Translations under genes and position numbers: made by a program
Part shown: in pieces, positions 37,218-50,462 of the stretch
Numbering within the stretch: position 1 is the first letter of the stretch
Layout of the letters: each line of letters starts with the position of its first letter
The notes under the pieces: generated by a model
The model's input: only the letters and a program-made list of their open reading frames with translations
Databases searched by the model: none
What the model was told of the DNA's origin: nothing
Assembly (NCBI RefSeq): GCF_001039355.2
Contig: NW_019775570.1
Location: 251,787-315,786, forward strand
Source: Lingula anatina
Taxonomy: Eukaryota; Brachiopoda; Lingulata; Lingulida; Lingulidae
Length of the DNA stretch: 64,000 nucleotides
Direction: 5' to 3'

Positions 37218-40200
37218 TTATTCTGTGACTAAAAATTCCACTTGTCGAGTTGACCTACTTTTAAAGGCCTCGGCAATAGTTTTGGCGGCACCTCTGTGTT
37301 CCAGACCTTCAAGACGCCGCCCATTTACGGCAAGGATAACTTGACCTACTTTCAAAGCTCCACAATCACTGGCTGCACCACCAGGCTGCTCAGAAAAAAA
37401 AGGAAAATAAAATTATGCACCTTAAAAAAATTGTGAACCTACAGTATTTAATTCAAACTGGAAGTTAAGTGTATGTCACTTTTTAATTCAGAACCACTTT
37501 GCTTAAAATACAGGAACTACCGTCTTATTTTGACCACACCCTTTTATGCAAATCAAATGTCACACGACTCATGACTGACGTAACACATACCTGTATTGTA
37601 ATGATACGTGGGAGGGGCTGCCGAGTATTGGCCCCGCCCTCTATAGCAATTCCCAGGGTTGGCTTGGTCTTGTGTACTATAACCAACTTCTCCCTGCCTC
37701 CATCTCTTGTGCTGGCATCAGACATGGTACTGCTTGGGGTCTAAAGGTCAAAACACATACTGTTTATTTTTATATAAGAGAGAGATCTCATTTTACTCTA
37801 CTTCTAGTCTAAGGACTATTAGTACATCCATACCCATAATATTAAAAAAAAACTCAAAAAGCATATATGTCCACTATAGCAGCTCAGTTCTCATTATCAT
37901 TTCATATTATAATCAAAGGACCAAAACCAAATCTATTTGATTGTAAGTTTGCCCATTTTTGACCTATCCAGAAAATGAAATCAAAATACACCAGTATCTT
38001 CTTGAGTTTGGAGTTAAGTAAAAACCAGCCAAGGCAAAATCATAAGTGCCTTGGTGAAGGTCATAAATATATGATTTATACATAAATGAACAAAAAACAA
38101 GCCTGAGTTTATAGTTATACCAAGTAAAGCCAAGCATTTTTTTAAGTTTAAAAAAAAGCTATATTCATGTTTTTGAAGTACATACAGCATTATAATGTGT
38201 TTGTTTTCGGAGTTCCAGAAGCTGTTCGCTAGACTTTTTCTTCTGTACCACGCTTCTCTGTTGTTCCTTTGGCACGTGCTGAAAGAGATTTTCATTTATC
38301 AAAGGAGCAATCAAAAGTAGGATATAGAAGTGCCTTGGACTCCACATAACTTTGGGACTAGAAAACTAATGCAGCTATTACACCAAAATTGGGTTTAGTC
38401 AATGTTGAAAGTTACAGATAATTTAGACTTCTTATTTAAACTTCAAGTTGAATAGCAGACTTTATGATTTTGACCAATGATATGATGTTGGTCTATCATT
38501 AAACAAACGACTGGTCCATCACATATATCATACTGCCTAACTGAAAATATACCACAATCACATTGCCTCTTATTGCATAATATTTAAAACATAACTTCAT
38601 TAGCTAAGATCCATAACAGTCTGTGCTAGGACTTTTGCCTTAAGCTCTGTTGTCTAGTGGAAAGCCTGAAAACAATTTTTAAAAAGTGATTTCACCCAAG
38701 TCTCTTACATGCAAGGGGTCGCTGAAATACCTCTTGGACGGTTTGTCATGGTCTGGGCTCATCTAGAAGAGAAATGGCACACACAAATTAAACTGTAAAA
38801 TTGTCACATCATGCTCTATTTAAATATATGATATGTCATTATTAAAAAAATCACTTCCAGTGTGTGAATTCATGCAGGTATAGAAGAATGTTATGAAAAT
38901 CACTTTGTAAATAGACATTTTTGTTGTACAAAAAACCTAACTGTTAAAGTCTGCTCATAAAGGGGTATATTAGACTGTTAAATTGGACCAACTTGTGTCA
39001 TCTGATTACAGAATGCCGGTTTAAAATGGTCCTGGTCTGAATACATCCTTAGATTTTTCAAGGTACCTTAAGACATTTTCAATCAATTTAAACTTAAAAT
39101 CTGACTTACTCCACTTTGACTAGATGAGTCTGTAGTGATGCTGTCAATGCTCGGTCTTCTGTGTAATCTTGTATTCCGCCTGTTGTAATATTCCATTGAT
39201 CCATTGAGACCTGTAGTTCTATCATTAGTGTGAACATAATCTTTTGAACCTGCAGTTCTTCCAGTGCTCTGAGGTCCCAAAAAGTTAATCTCATTTCTGT
39301 CGTCATTTTGCAAGTTTCGGGCATATCTGTTCGTAAATTTATTTGGACCATGGGTGGCCTTAGATATGTTTGGGGAAGAAAGCCCAGAAGATTGTTGCCT
39401 CTCACTATTTCTTAATGTAGAAAGAGTTGAATCCCCATAACTAGTGCTGGTATTCATGTAACTTCCACTATCCTTTTTATCTATTGGATGCTGGTCACTG
39501 CTAGGCAAGAGTGTGCTATTTGTTCCATGTCCACCACTGGGCATTCTTTGGTTTGGACCAAGAGCCCTGGGGAATTCATGCTGACCTTGAATTGACCTCT
39601 GACCTTGATTTGTCCTTAGTTCTGGCTGAGGGCTTGGAACTCTGTATTTACTGGCTGAATCAGTAAGACCACTGTCAGGCTCAAGGCTGCTGTCAGTATA
39701 GTTGTTATGCCTTTGCTGTAGCAGGCTAGGTCTTTGATGCAGTCCATTGTGTTGTTCAAAATTTGGAAAGTTCCGATTTTGATTTTGGCCAGGCCAATGC
39801 GGATTATTTGAGTTATGCACAACTGGAGCAGAACTTTTATGTATTGCATTGCCTTTATCAGCAGAAAGATGAGTATTTCTTTGTGGACTGGGACTAGCCC
39901 TTCTTTGGTCCTTCCCATGGTTATTGGAAACGTGTCTAAGAGGACTTCTTTCTCTTTTGTGCCTCTCTTGGACTCCATGGCCATTTTGCCCTGGTACTTG
40001 TAAAAGATTTGCCTGCTTATGGTGGTTTTCTATATTTTCTTGTCTCCATTCTGTGAAAATATTACTGCGTTTACCCTGATTTTGGTTTGTTTGATTTTGT
40101 ACATCATTTTGTTCTGAGTATGCTTTGCCGTCTGCTCGTTTACCCTGTTCTATGTAACCCTCCTTTACCCCATTCTGTTCAGGCTGTCCTCTCACATTGA

Positions 40201-43200
40201 CTGGCACAGACTCATTTATTGTAACAGGTCTCTGGGGGGAAATGGTGACCCTGGAAATAGTAATGTTTATGTTTATGGTGACAATTATAATAACACATAC
40301 CAAGGTTACTCTGAAAATAAATACAATAGATATAATGTGATTTTTAATAATGCAGCAAATATAGAAGACTTATCTACAGGTCTTAATCCAGTAAAAATGT
40401 TTATTTTTTCTTTTGACATTCAAAATTATTGTAAGTTGTTAAACTTGGAAAAAAACACATGAAATGAAATGTGATAGCTGTTCAAACATCAGTTTTCAGT
40501 TGAGAGCAATCACAGGCTTGAACATGGAAAACTATTATATCATAATTGGCCAATTTCTTCATAAGCCCTATTATACATTGTAATCATGACCAACCATTTC
40601 CAGATTTGAAGCAAATTATGATGTTCCTGGGTATAATGTAGTACTTATTTTGGAAGGAACGGGCTGGGTGGAAGACTACTGTAGGGGCTGTGTTATTGAA
40701 CATTTCCAGCATATGATTTTTGGCATATTTATTGAAGAATGTCATGGGCAGATGGAAGTCATCTTCTGGGTCTTCTGGCAGATGGTCATAATTTTTAAGT
40801 TTACATTTAGGGGCATCTTATTTTTTCTTTGGGAAGACAAAAATGGAAAATGGATCAACAAACTTAACATAATTTGGAAGACTGTCTGAAAATATATATG
40901 GATCCGCCCCTGAATGTGACAAAATTGTGTCAATAACACAGGTTAAAACTAAATGTTATGGTTGACTTTTTAACATAATGAGCCAATTACATTATGCAAT
41001 TATGCATATAGGTGCAAATAGGTTAAAAGCCTTATAGGATCTCTTTAACACGCAAATGTGCAAACTAATTGTATATGTCCATGCAAAGTCGACCATGCAA
41101 CCACACCTGTCACTCGGCAAATATTCGCATGCAATCATGACTTACAGTCCTTGAAACTTCCCTGTCTGAACACTGTATGCATTTATGCATGTGCATGCAC
41201 AGATGTGTTCTATCTGCACATTTAGATATACGTATGTGTGGAACACTGCTTTTTAGTGTTAGATATATAAAATTACAGTACAATATAAATCTAAAAATTA
41301 TTCTTAATGTGCATTTTTACTAGTATGGGTTCTAAGTGAAAAAGTGCACTATATCTGTTTCACATTTTCCCACTAATATGTGGCAAATAGAAAATTTTTT
41401 TCTTAATTTCCTTGTGTTCAGACAAGAGATCTTTGAGGAGGCAAATAATACAATGCCATGCTTAAACTTTTTGTACTTCATTGGGTAAGCATGCAAGCTA
41501 AACATTCTGAAACCTACAAGACAAAGTGTTACCTATTTATCATTAAATGTGTAGCAATATGACATATATTCTATTAAGAAGTAAGACATGGTAAATCAAT
41601 AAATATCAAAGATCAACCAAAAACATGTAAACCAATAGAAATGGAAATCACTAATTAAGGTTCAAAAAAGAATCTGACAGATTTTGTGTAATTGTGCAAT
41701 AAATTAATACTTCAGAATTAAAATGCAAAACTGCCAATTAATTTTTCTGTTGATTTTTTTAAACAATGGTAAATGTCAAACATATTTTTAAAACTCTGTC
41801 TGAGACCATACAATCTCTCAGTCAGCTTTTCATATTTGCATTATAATAATTTTTTAAAAAACTGAGGTATAGTTTTTGTAGAAGCTATTATTGGTAAAAA
41901 AAAATAACTTGTGGGATAAATTAATTTCTCTTTTCTTACCGTAACATCTATTAGGAATTTTCAAAGCTCGCAACAAATTTCTTTACGGAGCAGTGCTGCA
42001 GTGTACGTAAGCATACTTATAGAAGCCTTCTTGGACAAACACAATATAATATTTCTCTGTCAGATCATTTTTGAACAATAATTTAAACAAGAATCAGCAC
42101 ACCAACCGACCTCTTCTTCTTGCCTTGCCCACTGGTTGATATGCTACTACGGCAAAATAAAAATGAGAAGAAGCAATCTACTAAATGCAGCTCAGTGAAA
42201 AAAATTCTTAAGATAATTTACTAACAGAAAAACAAATTAAAGAAAGAAAACACTATCACTAAATATGTTTCTCACGATGCTTTAAAAGATTTGACTATTA
42301 AACAAAGTAAAGAGAATCAAGATTATTATTACAGATGCTTCATTATATTTGTCAATAAAAAATTGTTTGACAAAGATAATAATAAAAAATAAAAGATATG
42401 ATTAAAATCCAAACAACACATTATATTGCAAAAACATTATCTAATTCCATTCTAATATTAAAAACCCTAAATACCTGGTGATGATATTGAAATATCATTA
42501 CCATGTATTAAAAGATATGCCATTCACAGTTTTTTTTTTCAATTTTTAATTGAGAGGGTGAACTATATTGATAAAGATTACTGAAAGAGGAGGTTTGATT
42601 TTGTCACTTCTGTTAAAGACTAACCGATAATATTTTGTACATGTATTTAAAGACATTTCATTGCTTATTTTATCATCATTTTTCACCATTTTCTGGTGGC
42701 AAATAAATAAACAAAAAAAAAATAAATAATAATAAATAATAAAGAAATAATAAGTATGTTATCCTAAATGATCTGCAACAAGTCAGCCTGAAAAAGTTTT
42801 AGGTGTCTTTTATTTTACAATAATTTGACTGATTTAAAAGAATTAAATATATGCTGTCCAAATTAAAATGTACCTGCTATTTTGTTGGTTATTGAGATGT
42901 CCATTGAGTTGGTCAAGCCTTCGTCCACCACTGATGAAATGACCATTCAGGTCCACTCCACTATCCTCACTTAATGCTCGGACTTCTTCAAATTTCTGTT
43001 GCAATGAAAAAAAAATTATAATGAAGTTTGCCAGATTTTATTCCAATTGAATTCTTTGTTACTATATGTTTTTATAAATAATAAGTAATAAATAATATAG
43101 AAAATGATATACTTTTACATTGATAAAAACCATCAAAGACTTAAAAATCCATGCATAATAATTATCTTCAGTAAAAAAACATTTTCAAACAGCTTTGCTC

Positions 43201-46200
43201 CCTAAAACGAATATCCATGGTCTCATAAAGTAAACTAATTATAAGGAAAAGACAGTATTTACGTATGCAGTAAATAATTGCATCTCCTTTGTAACTCAAA
43301 ATGGATAAACTTTGTAACTGAGTAAATTTACCTTTCTGCGTGCCACGTGTGACCTAGATTTGACAGGCGTACTGGTGTGGACGGCATGAATATCTGCAGC
43401 AACTGTCATATTTCCACTTCTACTAACCCCTGGACTTGGAGAACGCCTTCGCTGCTGTGCAATTGAAGGTTCCTGCAGAAATTGGGTCATTTCAGTATGT
43501 GAAACTGATCGTTTATATACATTTATACATTCTGCCGTACGGTTAAATCTGGTATAATTAGCGCCCCTTCTGTAGAATCTAAAATATATCCTTAACTATG
43601 TCCGTTCATTTTCATTTATCTTCATTGAATTTGTATGAATATTTGTTTCACTGTATATATATTACGTCTCAATGTTTGTAAATTTGCGCCAGTACCAAAT
43701 ATTAACTAAATGGACAAGAATCTTTTCCTTAGGGTGAGGCATTTATACCATTTTATATCTATTCAACGCACCATTCGTAAATAATCTGGCAGTCCATGAG
43801 AGTCATCAGGAATTTCTTCAATAGCATCATGGTGGGCATTAACAGTGTCTACCTTAACCTGAATACAAAAATGTTATCAAGTACTAACACCTCCATAAAA
43901 TGATAAAAAAAAAACTATTATAAGAAATATGCAGCAATTAATCTTAATATGCTTATAATTGTATGCTATCAAATCTGATGAAACAAATCACAGGTACATA
44001 AATATTCAATCAAAAATCAAATTCTTATCATGGCAAAATCAAACTTCATCCTTTACAACTCTTAATGATAAGAAAATGTCATTATGTGTCCATTAAACAT
44101 TGCACTGGCATAACATATTCCTTTGTGAAACAAACATGGTTACAGTTATTTACTTTGACATGTGCAGGCAGCTGTTGTGGAACTGTAGGTGGCACCACAA
44201 TGTGACTGAATGATCCATCTACAGAGTCCTATGATTGGAACCAAGAAGTATTATTTAAATTCAACAGTACAGCATTCAAAAATTTTAATTCATACTTGTC
44301 AGTTTTTTAATTGTACAGGGAATTTTGATTTACTCAAAAATCTAATGGTCTGTATTTGTAACCTACCTCACAAATGCAAACTTCAACAGTTACCTATTAA
44401 GTCTTTGATATACATTATACTTCATAAGCAATCGGTCATATTATTTTTACAAAAATTGTGTATTTCTAATACTATGCAGACTACAACACATTCTCTACAA
44501 GCTAGCACTAGGTGTTCAAATACATAAAAACAATTATACAATGTATCTTCAGGAATACATCTAAAAAAACGTGAATGGTACATGTACATCCACATTATAT
44601 GCCAAAGTACGTCAAAATATTTTTGAACCAAGTTTCATTTCGTTTGGAAGCTATTAGCAGATTTTTGGCAATTTACATATTTTAGTGGCACTAATGTACA
44701 TGTACTTTGATCTCACACCATACAGCACATTTCTTAAGCCAACAGCCAAAAGCACTTTTTTTTGCCCAAAAAAATAAAAGAAAACATTAAAAATGTTCTG
44801 ATAAAAAGAAACTTTCATCTCCCTAAAAATTAAAACCAACAATGACGTTAATTAAACAACAAAAAGAAAATAGTTAGTAAAAGGAACAGATATTGTTAAG
44901 ACCTGGTACAATTATACGTACTTTGGCAGACGTACTGGAAAAACCAGTGTAGCTGGAGAGAGAGCTGTCAAAGGAGTTTTCGGACATGCCGTCCGTCGTT
45001 GTATAAGGGTGGGAATGATGGGACTACAACAAAAAAAGCGAAGTATGTTACATACACAGTATGCATGCAGCATTCTAAACAATTTCCATTAAATAAAAAG
45101 CTTCATATTAATTAATTATCAAATGAAATGACAGTGGAGGATTTTTTTTTCGTTCCTTTTCAGTTGGAAATTGCTATTGTGAGAATTTCGTTAATATCAA
45201 CCGAAACTAATAGTAAGCTCTATTATGTATTTATTTCCTCAGTTCAGATTGATCCAAAACACAAAGCTCAGTTACAGAAAACCTATATGAAATTAAAGTT
45301 ACTGTACTAGACAGAAATCATGCAAATTATGCAACTCCATGCACTCACAGTGTATAACTGTACCTCTGCCATAAACACTATGATTAGTATCTTACAAGCT
45401 AAATTTTCAAACATTAATATATTGCAAGTATAATACCAGTACATTGTCAATTAGTTAAATAAAGGAACTTTTCACAACAAGCATGCCTCTTGATAATTTC
45501 ACATCATGCAGTAAATTTTTGAGTATTGCACCAGTTTGCAAGGTCATAACATGTAATGGTGGTAAGGGGTAGGTGTGTGTGTGCGTGTGTGTATGTGTGT
45601 GTGTGTGTGGGGGGGGGGGGGGGCACTCCCTTTCCAAAGTACCAATCAAAATGAATCCAGTTAAATGGCCACGTCAAGTATGGGGTCTCTGTTTAGGTGA
45701 CTCTCTTACTTAATAACCAGGCTATCAACTTTTCAATCTCTCAAACTGAAGCAGTTTAGAAAATTCTACTGCTCAATGTGAAAAGAGCCTTAGGGACCAT
45801 TTTCATACCCTATCGTACTAGCAGGACTGATCTATTTCTAAGAAGTTTCTCAATTAATTGCACTTAGTTTAAGCGTGCAAGAAAGTAAATTACCCCCCCC
45901 CCCCCACCAGCAGCTTCAGTGGGCATGACAGACATTTAAGATGCTTAAACTAAATGCAATTTGGCGAGAATCCCCTCAGAGTTAGATCGATCCTGCTAGT
46001 ATGATAAGTTTATGGGAACCCAGTCTAAGTCAAGCAACATTCCAGTAGTACACATGGATTAAGTTAATCTAATGCAGTTTAGTTCACTAAAATCAGTACC
46101 AGGGGTAAAAAGGAAAACGAAAACTCACCTTCAAGTCATCTACATCTCTCCTTAAAACAAGAGCATCAAACCTGTCAATGTCCTTGGGAGCTATCAAACC

Positions 46201-48229
46201 CCTCACTTCTGACATCAGAGAAAACTATAGTAATAAACAAATAAAAAAATGACAACCCATGATGATATTTGTTAAGCTGACTAATCAATTAAATAATGCA
46301 TTTTTGTAGCCAATCTAAATTTCTTTTGATAAGGCTTTTGATAAAAAGATATTCACACTGAGAACAGACAATACATTAGAAATGCTTACAATAAACTATT
46401 TTATTGTGTAATTGTGATAAACAGAGATTTAATGGCTAACTTGACTAACTAATGGCTAAATTAGATACCAGTCAATGTAAACTTCAAAATCTGACCATCT
46501 TCCGGAAGACCCAGAAGACATCCATTAATGCTAGACCTCACAGATCATCCTAGTATCTTATGTTCTATGGACCATTAAAAAAAAATAAATAAATAATAAT
46601 AATAATGCCCAACTTGCCTTGGCCTGTGTATTGAGCAATTCAAAAAGAGCCAAAGCCAGGGCCTCCACACCAATATGGCCCGTGTTGTATTCATTAAGAT
46701 AATAGTTCATGGTGCCACGTTCATTGTCGTTTAGCAGTTGCCGTGCTTGTTCTTCTATCATCCCCCGCTGGGCACTATGCATAGTGTTATTCAAGATGAG
46801 CTGAGACCCTGCCATACGCGTAAAAACAGACTGGAAAAGGTTGAAGAGACATGGGTGTGATTTATTTGAGACAGGTCAGTATGTAAGACCAAGCTCAGAC
46901 TGACTTTAACAAAATGACTGAAATAGTAAACTGTTTCTGAAGACAATGTCTTTTCATAGTCATTACACAAAAACAATGTATATAATTGTCATTACAAAAA
47001 TAAATAAATACTAAATTATTATTATTATAATAATAAAAATATATCACCTTTAAGTTATTAATTTTTATTAACACTGTATACTAAAACTATATTATTGAAC
47101 TGCACCTCTTGTTTGCTGTCAACTTGGTCTTCCTGAGGAGTTTTTACACGCAAGGAGTTAAAGCCATTGGATAAGGCACTGAAATATTACATATTAAGAA
47201 AATCTTCAGGAGCTTCAAAAAGTACAAAACTGACCCAGAACTCACTTTCTAATTTTACTAAACTTTTCAGGCAATTTATCAGAAATGTTTATAATATACT
47301 GCTGTATTGTGCAATTTTCAACATAAATTTAATGGCTCACTTGCATCTGTGCTAGGATAGAAGATAAATCTTTTAGGTCCTGAATCTGTGTTTTCACAAA
47401 ATAATAAGATCAAGGAATATTGGCAACAGGCATTTTCCAAATAATATGGTGAGAGACTATGATAAATACACAGCTTTAAAACAATCTGTACCTGCTGGGT
47501 CTGGAAGGACTCCGTGATTGCTGCAGCTCCCTTCCCACAATCCATTTCGTCTCATCAATGGTGGTTCTAGCATACGGCAGACGTCCCACATCCTTTACAG
47601 TCATGATCATGTGCTTTGAAGCCTTCAGGACTTTCACTGCATTAGCATGAGATATATCCAGGAAACTTTCTCCATTTACATCCAAAATTTGGTCTCCAAC
47701 CTGTAATGCAAAGACAATTTTAATTTAATTTTAATTTTAATTTTTTTAAAGTAAAATGGGAAGTGTAGATCTATGATAAAAAAAAATCTACAACTGAAAA
47801 TCAGTTATAAACTATACAAGTTAGTTACAATATTTCATTTGAACATCAAGCCCTCCTCTGAGGTGGATAAAGAAGATAATCAATACCAGAAAAGATTTTG
47901 TATTGTGAAACAGGGTTGTTCCTAATGAGAAACCGTATTATAATTAATCTTTTATTATAAATGGTAGGCATTTTCCCTCATACAGAAGTGAAAAGTAAAA
48001 TGTTGTACGTAACACAAAAAGAAAGTGTGTGCAGAACTTTCTCCTCCTGGCCCATTTAACTACTAGTATATATTTTTTGTAAAACTTTCTGTTTTCCACT
48101 CACCTTGAGTCCAGCATTTTCAGCCACAGACAAAGGGTCCACTCCAGTAAGATATATTCCCAGCCCAAACTCACTCCCTCCACGTATCATAAGCCCTAAG
48201 CTCTGTCCTGATCCAACAACTACGTTCAC
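37218..48229 (-). CDS. WHRN: Whirlin, 16 exons, N-terminal part not found
   Basis: PDZ scaffold of stereocilia, sensory cilia and synapses. Exons (minus order): 48229-48104, 47700-47492, 47178-47106, 46830-46618, 46224-46129, 45023-44922, 44228-44154, 43858-43772, 43472-43332, 42995-42874, 42146-42111, 40250-39110, 38762-38709, 38278-38186, 37740-37591 and 37385-37218. Phases agree throughout, giving 961 residues. Residues 1-85 are the second whirlin PDZ (LGLMIRGGSEFGLGIY), followed by VKDVGRLPYARTTIDETKW, a whirlin hallmark. Residues 145-240 are the second harmonin-homology domain, ending in FSLMSEVRG. A Ser/Asn/Gln-rich disordered region follows; 380 residues of it come from one exon. EDSGVD near 390 is also shared with vertebrate whirlin. 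Residues 870-961 are the C-terminal PDZ (LGIAIEGGANTRQPLPRI), ending VTE just before the stop, slightly shorter than vertebrate forms. The first HHD and first PDZ are absent here, so the true start is unknown. The intron after 46618 uses a GC donor. Confidence 0.93.
40734..40915 (-). repeat. Dispersed repeat, family 2, copy in whirlin intron
   Basis: Ends GGATCCGCCCCTGAAT at 40900-40915. Its complement matches the copy at 21467-21615 over the AGTCTTCCAAATTAT and TGTAAACTTAAAAATTATGACC segments. The left end is not sharply defined. Confidence 0.6.
45572..45622. repeat. (GT)n followed by poly(G)
   Basis: About 38 bp of GT-rich repeat ending in about 15 G, in a whirlin intron. Such tracts are prone to sequencing and assembly error. 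Confidence 0.9.
45793..46025 (+). mobile_element. Foldback MITE, family 1, copy C
   Basis: Same orientation as the copy at 2280. It has GGGACCATTTTCATACCC at the start, ATCGTACTAGCAGGA and TCCTGCTAGTATGAT as subterminal inverted repeats, and CAGCTTCAGTGGGC in the middle. A poly(C) run of about 13 has expanded inside. It lies in a whirlin intron, about 100 bp downstream of the exon ending at 46129. Confidence 0.8.
46468..46526. repeat. Fragment of family 2 repeat
   Basis: AGTCAATGTAAACTTCAAAATCTGACCATCTTCC... matches the interior of the copies at 21467 and 40734. The fragment lies in the whirlin intron that begins with the GC donor. Confidence 0.5.
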
Positions 48230-48475
48230 CTGCAAAATGTGATACCAACACTTTAAGAAAGTTTATAAAAAATAACGAAAACAAAAGCATCATTTTATGG
48301 CAGAGAAGATGAAACATTAAAAAGTTTACTTTCTCAACAAAAATACACAAAATATAACAATTCTACATTCAGAAAACTTGCATGCCATAATATTAGAGAA
48401 GATTTCCACTGGATGTCACCACTAAATATTAATTTACTAAGCAAGTTACACTTGAAGACATATTGCAATATAGCA

Positions 48476-48660
48476 TGGGCGTAACTAGGCATACGCACGG
48501 ATGCACTGTGCGTACAATTTTTTTTGGCCAACCATGATATTATTTTATATAAATTTAGTGTATTTTTCACGGAATATATATCAAAAATCCTCTGCGAATT
48601 AAAGTCACCTGTATGTACAAATCCTCTGTATACGCACAATTGTTCTGACCCCCCGTCTTG
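48476..48660. repeat. Repeat starting ATGGGCGTAACTAGG
   Basis: Starts with ATGGGCGTAACTAGGCATAC and GTGCGTACAATTTTT. The same GTGCGTACAATTTTT word recurs at about 49600, next to GGTTCCGCCCCTGA at 49624-49636. The two pieces may be related copies or the two ends of one element split by the intervening DNA. Confidence 0.45.
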
Positions 48661-48698
48661 CATACTTTTATTCAACTGAGGTAAACAATGCCTGTTAC

Positions 48699-48740
48699 CT
48701 GTACAAGTCCTATCTTAATCGTCCATCTAACTGGAACATC
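48699..48740 (-). CDS. Possible additional 5' exon of whirlin
   Basis: On the minus strand an open stretch of 14 codons (ending WTIKIGLVQ) is followed by a donor GTAACA and joins in phase 0 to the exon at 48229. The reading frame closes upstream at a TAA near 48755, and the acceptor is weak, with no pyrimidine tract. The hydrophobic alternation before VNVVVG could be the first strand of the PDZ domain. Low support. Confidence 0.25.
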
Positions 48741-49164
48741 CTTTACCTCTTAATTGGAGGGTTAAGTGGCCTTCAACTCTCCTGTAGTCATGAGAGTAAC
48801 GAACGCACTCTCGCTGGTGATATTTATCTCAGGTAAAATCTACCTGTGTGTTACTTTCAAAGAGCAGCTCCCGTAGACCTGGGGGCACTAGCTAAAATCT
48901 GGACACCAGGTTTAATAAGGAGCTAGAGAAACAAAGGAAGAATTTTTCCTGCAAAGATTCAAAGAATTTCACACGGACTTGATCCAGCTTAGCCCTCCAA
49001 ACTAATAGGGTGACATGGGCAATTTCCACAAACAAATAAGTAAACTTAGATGTATCAGAGCTCTATTGTGTCATATAATTGGTTGTTTTTGGGAGCCATG
49101 CACCCGCATGAAAGCTGGATGAAACCATATGCAAGTTCAACTCAGAGGAGGATCCAGCATTATT

Positions 49165-49546
49165 CGAAGAGGGGAGGGGGGTCTGCTGATGCGAAGTTAG
49201 TCTCCTTTTAAATGAATATACCGTTCTGGGTAAATAAAAATATTGAAACTTTATTAAATCGCGAGAATATTTTTGACTTAAATGATTATTTTATTATTAA
49301 TGGAAATTAAGCTACGATGTGTGGTACATATGCTGTGATTACGCTGTCCTTCANCGAAGAGGGGAGGGGGGGGGTCTGCTGATGCGAAGTTAGTCTCCTT
49401 TTAAATGAATATACCATTCTGGGTAAATAAAAATATTGAAACTTTATTAAATCGCGAGAATATTTTTGACTTAAATGATTATTTTATTATTAATGGAAAT
49501 TAAGCTACGATGTGTGGTACATATGCTGTGATTACGCTGTCCTTCA
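49165..49546. repeat. Near-identical 190-bp direct duplication around a single N
   Basis: 49165-49353 and 49355-49546 are almost identical (by eye one substitution and three extra G in the second copy), separated only by N at 49354. The position exactly at an N suggests a gap-closing artefact or collapsed alleles, not a biological tandem repeat. Confidence 0.85.
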
Positions 49547-49639
49547 TCTGTTGCGTTAGTCTACATTTTGCTGTACATGCTGGGTATTTTAAAAATCTGT
49601 GCGTACAATTTTTAAAGGTCTGGTTCCGCCCCTGAAAGG

Positions 49640-50460
49640 AAAAGGTTCACGGTACACTTTCATTCTCACTTCAAATTATACCTACTGTAAATGTCCAAAC
49701 AAGTCCTCACTATACACAAGTAAATGGATTTATTGAACGAGCAGTTCAAACTGTGAAAAATGTGCTGATTAAATGCAAGGAGTCGAAAACCGATCATTAT
49801 ATGGCCATGTTATGCCTCAGAAGCACACCATTAGATCACAACATGCCATCACCAGCAGAACTTCTTAATTCTTGCCTATGACACCAATCTTCCTGCCATC
49901 AATTCCCAAAATTCACATCCTTCTTTTGATGGTGAGATAAATGCATACATGCAGAGAAAACAGGATAAAGAAAAGAACAGATATGATCAGTTGGCCAAAA
50001 TTTTATCTGATCTACTTCCTGGTCAGCTTGTCAGAATACGACATCCCCAGAGTCACAAATGGGAACCAGCATTTGTGGATTCTACTAGGTCAAACAGATC
50101 TTATGTTGTAAAAACTAACAATGGCGATCAGTATGTACGTAACTGTATACACATCCGTCCAACAGGAGAGAAATTTAAATCTGACTTTGAAAACACTCAT
50201 TTGCAAAGTGATTTGCCAACTGCTGATTCAGAGTCAAGCCCTGAGAATCCAGTAGCATCCCAGAACAATTAAACAAAACATGTGCAAAACATTGTTCCAG
50301 AAACACCAGTTTCCTTACGACAATCTACAAGAGTGACCAAAGCACCTGACAGGATGAACTTACTAGTAATATACTCAACTTGTAAGAAACTTAAGGAATT
50401 CAACAAAGGCAGTTTTAATCCTTGATTTTAACACTGACTTTTTAGCTAAAGAAAGAAGGG
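49640..50460 (+). pseudogene. Ty3/gypsy integrase C-terminal remnant
   Basis: From 49702 the plus strand encodes the end of a retroviral-type integrase core, including the SPHYTQVNGFIER motif with the catalytic glutamate, then a region typical of the integrase C-terminus and the end of gypsy Pol. The frame is broken near 49878 by a frameshift, and a stop lies near 50270. Everything upstream (protease, RT, RNase H, most of integrase) is missing. The remnant is therefore 5'-truncated and inactive. It directly follows the repeat end at 49636. The longest intact piece is 49949-50272. Confidence 0.85.
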
Positions 50461-50462
50461 GA

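Noticed and set aside
39106-39984. Alternative-frame open frames inside the large whirlin exon
   Set aside because: They overlap the confident 380-codon exon; low complexity of the disordered region keeps other frames open.
47348-47358. Possible 11-nt whirlin microexon between acceptor and donor on the minus strand
   Set aside because: Including it would break the reading frame; joining 47492 directly to 47178 is in phase.
48334-48675. 113-codon minus-strand open frame near the whirlin 5' side
   Set aside because: It lies in a dispersed repeat and shows no PDZ or other recognisable sequence.
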